Of a stretch of DNA of 43,884 bases, positions 43,197-43,884 are shown in pieces. Position numbers and translations under genes: made by a program. This DNA is from Dissophora ornata (Eukaryota > Mortierellomycota > Mortierellomycetes > Mortierellales > Mortierellaceae). The notes under the pieces are model-generated. The model ran no database searches. It saw only the letters and a list, made by a program, of their open reading frames with translations, and was not told the origin of the DNA. Where the stretch lies: contig MU616771.1 in the NCBI GenBank assembly GCA_025201705.1, forward strand, positions 1-43,884. The letters are read 5' to 3'. Numbering within the stretch: position 1 is the stretch's first letter; every line of letters begins with the position of its first letter.

Positions 43197-43519
43197 GACT
43201 CTTGCTTTGATTGATTAAATTAAAAGGAAATGTCTTTTTTCCTTCAAGTAGAATGACAACGTGGAGCGGAAACAAATGAAAAGACAGATGGGGCCCGATG
43301 CATTTAATATACAAGGAAATCAAAAACAAAAAATCACTGAAGTAGAATGAACAATGGAGGGAAGGAGGAGGGGGAAAGTGCCTGGCGAGGGACGAGTGGG
43401 AGAAATGATCTCTGCAAGAGGGCGGGCACAACAGTTTTTAAGCTTGCCTTCCATTTCAGGTAAATCGTTAAATCCATGCAGTGTTATGACATCATTGTAG
43501 AATTGAAGTCGTATGAACA
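43197..43519 (-). promoter_or_regulatory. Promoter region of the CDK12-like gene
   Basis: Upstream of the kinase start codon on the minus strand, between it and the promoter-like repeat. The coding strand has C/T-rich stretches (43340-43400). If the repeat at 43520-43868 is a promoter for a plus-strand gene, the two transcripts diverge from this region. No coding sequence seen. Confidence 0.4.
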
Positions 43520-43868
43520 ACATTGGCCAATACATCCTACCTTTCTGATCCAAGATACCGAAATGCAAAGTTGTAGCTCTGCGTCGCTCCTGTTTATTCA
43601 TAATTATCGATCGTCATCCACCACGGTCCATCCCGTTTCGATACACAGAGCTTGTTTATTGCGCTTTCATTTGCGCCACCATTCAAGCTGGAAGCTTCTT
43701 TGACTCGGAAGAGTATAAAAGCGAGCCTCTTTCTTCTCTTCTCTTCTCTTCTCTTTTCTTCCTCTCCATTCGCCACCATAGGACGCTTCAAGTAAGTCCA
43801 AGATGTATTTCTCTCCTCTCTCTCCACAGCCAGTACACTCTCTCGACGTTTCTTCTCCTCTCTCTCTC
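43520..43868 (+). repeat. Dispersed promoter-like repeat, copy 2
   Basis: Inverted counterpart of the sequence at 8246-8545. TTGGCCAA lies at 43523-43530, and 191 bases later TATAAA at 43714-43719, the same spacing to within one base as in copy 1. After the TATA box this copy has a TCTCT pentamer microsatellite (about 43728-43760) that copy 1 lacks, then both resume with GTCCAAGATGTATTTCTC-like sequence and CCAGTACACTCTCTCGACG. Any gene driven by it would begin near 43803 and run off the window. Confidence 0.75.
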
Positions 43869-43884
43869 ATTTTCTCCTCACTTC

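Noticed and set aside
43792..43829. 38-nt intron (GTAAGT to CCACAG) in copy 2 of the promoter-like repeat
   Set aside because: Shorter than any intron in this window and the acceptor is changed to CCACAA in the other copy. Left as a curiosity.
1..43884. CRISPR arrays, rRNA genes, complete transposons
   Set aside because: No regularly spaced direct repeats of CRISPR type, no rRNA-like conserved blocks, and no transposase, integrase or reverse transcriptase frames were seen. The only dispersed repeat is the promoter-like module.

Overview
The window is nuclear DNA from a filamentous fungus. Nearly all genes are split by short introns (roughly 70-150 nt) with GTRNGN donors and YAG acceptors, there are no operons or ribosome-binding sites, and promoters are pyrimidine-rich. 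The proteins (Ctk1/CDK12-type kinase, RPC82, molybdenum cofactor sulfurase, mitoribosomal mS23) are typical fungal ones. The long NACHT-pentapeptide-WD40 protein and the broken leucine-rich-repeat-like gene next to it resemble multicopy families I remember from Mortierellomycota (Mortierella and relatives). That is my best placement, from memory and not from a search.

Layout. 1-4.2 kb: no convincing gene, then the long pyrimidine-rich leader of a bZIP transcription factor (4.2-5.8 kb, +). 6.1-7.9 kb: convergent housekeeping pair, mitochondrial ribosomal protein mS23 (+) and signal recognition particle subunit SRP14 (-). 8.2-17.9 kb: an accessory island with a promoter-like repeat (a second copy lies inverted at the right edge), a broken LRR-like gene (+), and a 1836-residue NLR-like protein (-) with twelve almost identical 126-bp WD40 repeats. 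17.9-19.8 kb: no gene seen. 19.8-27.5 kb: three genes on the minus strand, a molybdenum cofactor sulfurase, a single-exon kelch-type membrane protein and a pirin. 28.8-30.5 kb: an ERI1-like exonuclease with a SAP domain (+), convergent with RPC82, the RNA polymerase III C82 subunit (-). 33.3-37.5 kb: a RhoGEF-BAR-SH3 scaffold (-). 38.1-43.2 kb: a CDK12/Ctk1-like kinase with very long Arg/Asp-rich flanks (-). 43.5-43.9 kb: the second copy of the promoter-like repeat, pointing out of the window.

I built the gene models by hand, requiring canonical splice sites, a continuous frame and family-consistent protein sequence. All eleven intact genes close in frame (multi-exon genes have 2 to 10 coding exons). 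One model needs a 5-nt microexon. Conserved genes cover transcription (bZIP, CDK12-like, RPC82), RNA turnover, protein targeting, mitochondrial translation, molybdoenzyme maturation and membrane/cytoskeleton signalling. They do not form a single pathway. The part most worth study is the island at 8.2-17.9 kb: its NLR-like gene shows the hallmarks of fungal recognition receptors (STAND ATPase core, long WD40 array kept nearly identical with variation at a few positions) and has an N-terminal region of unknown function.
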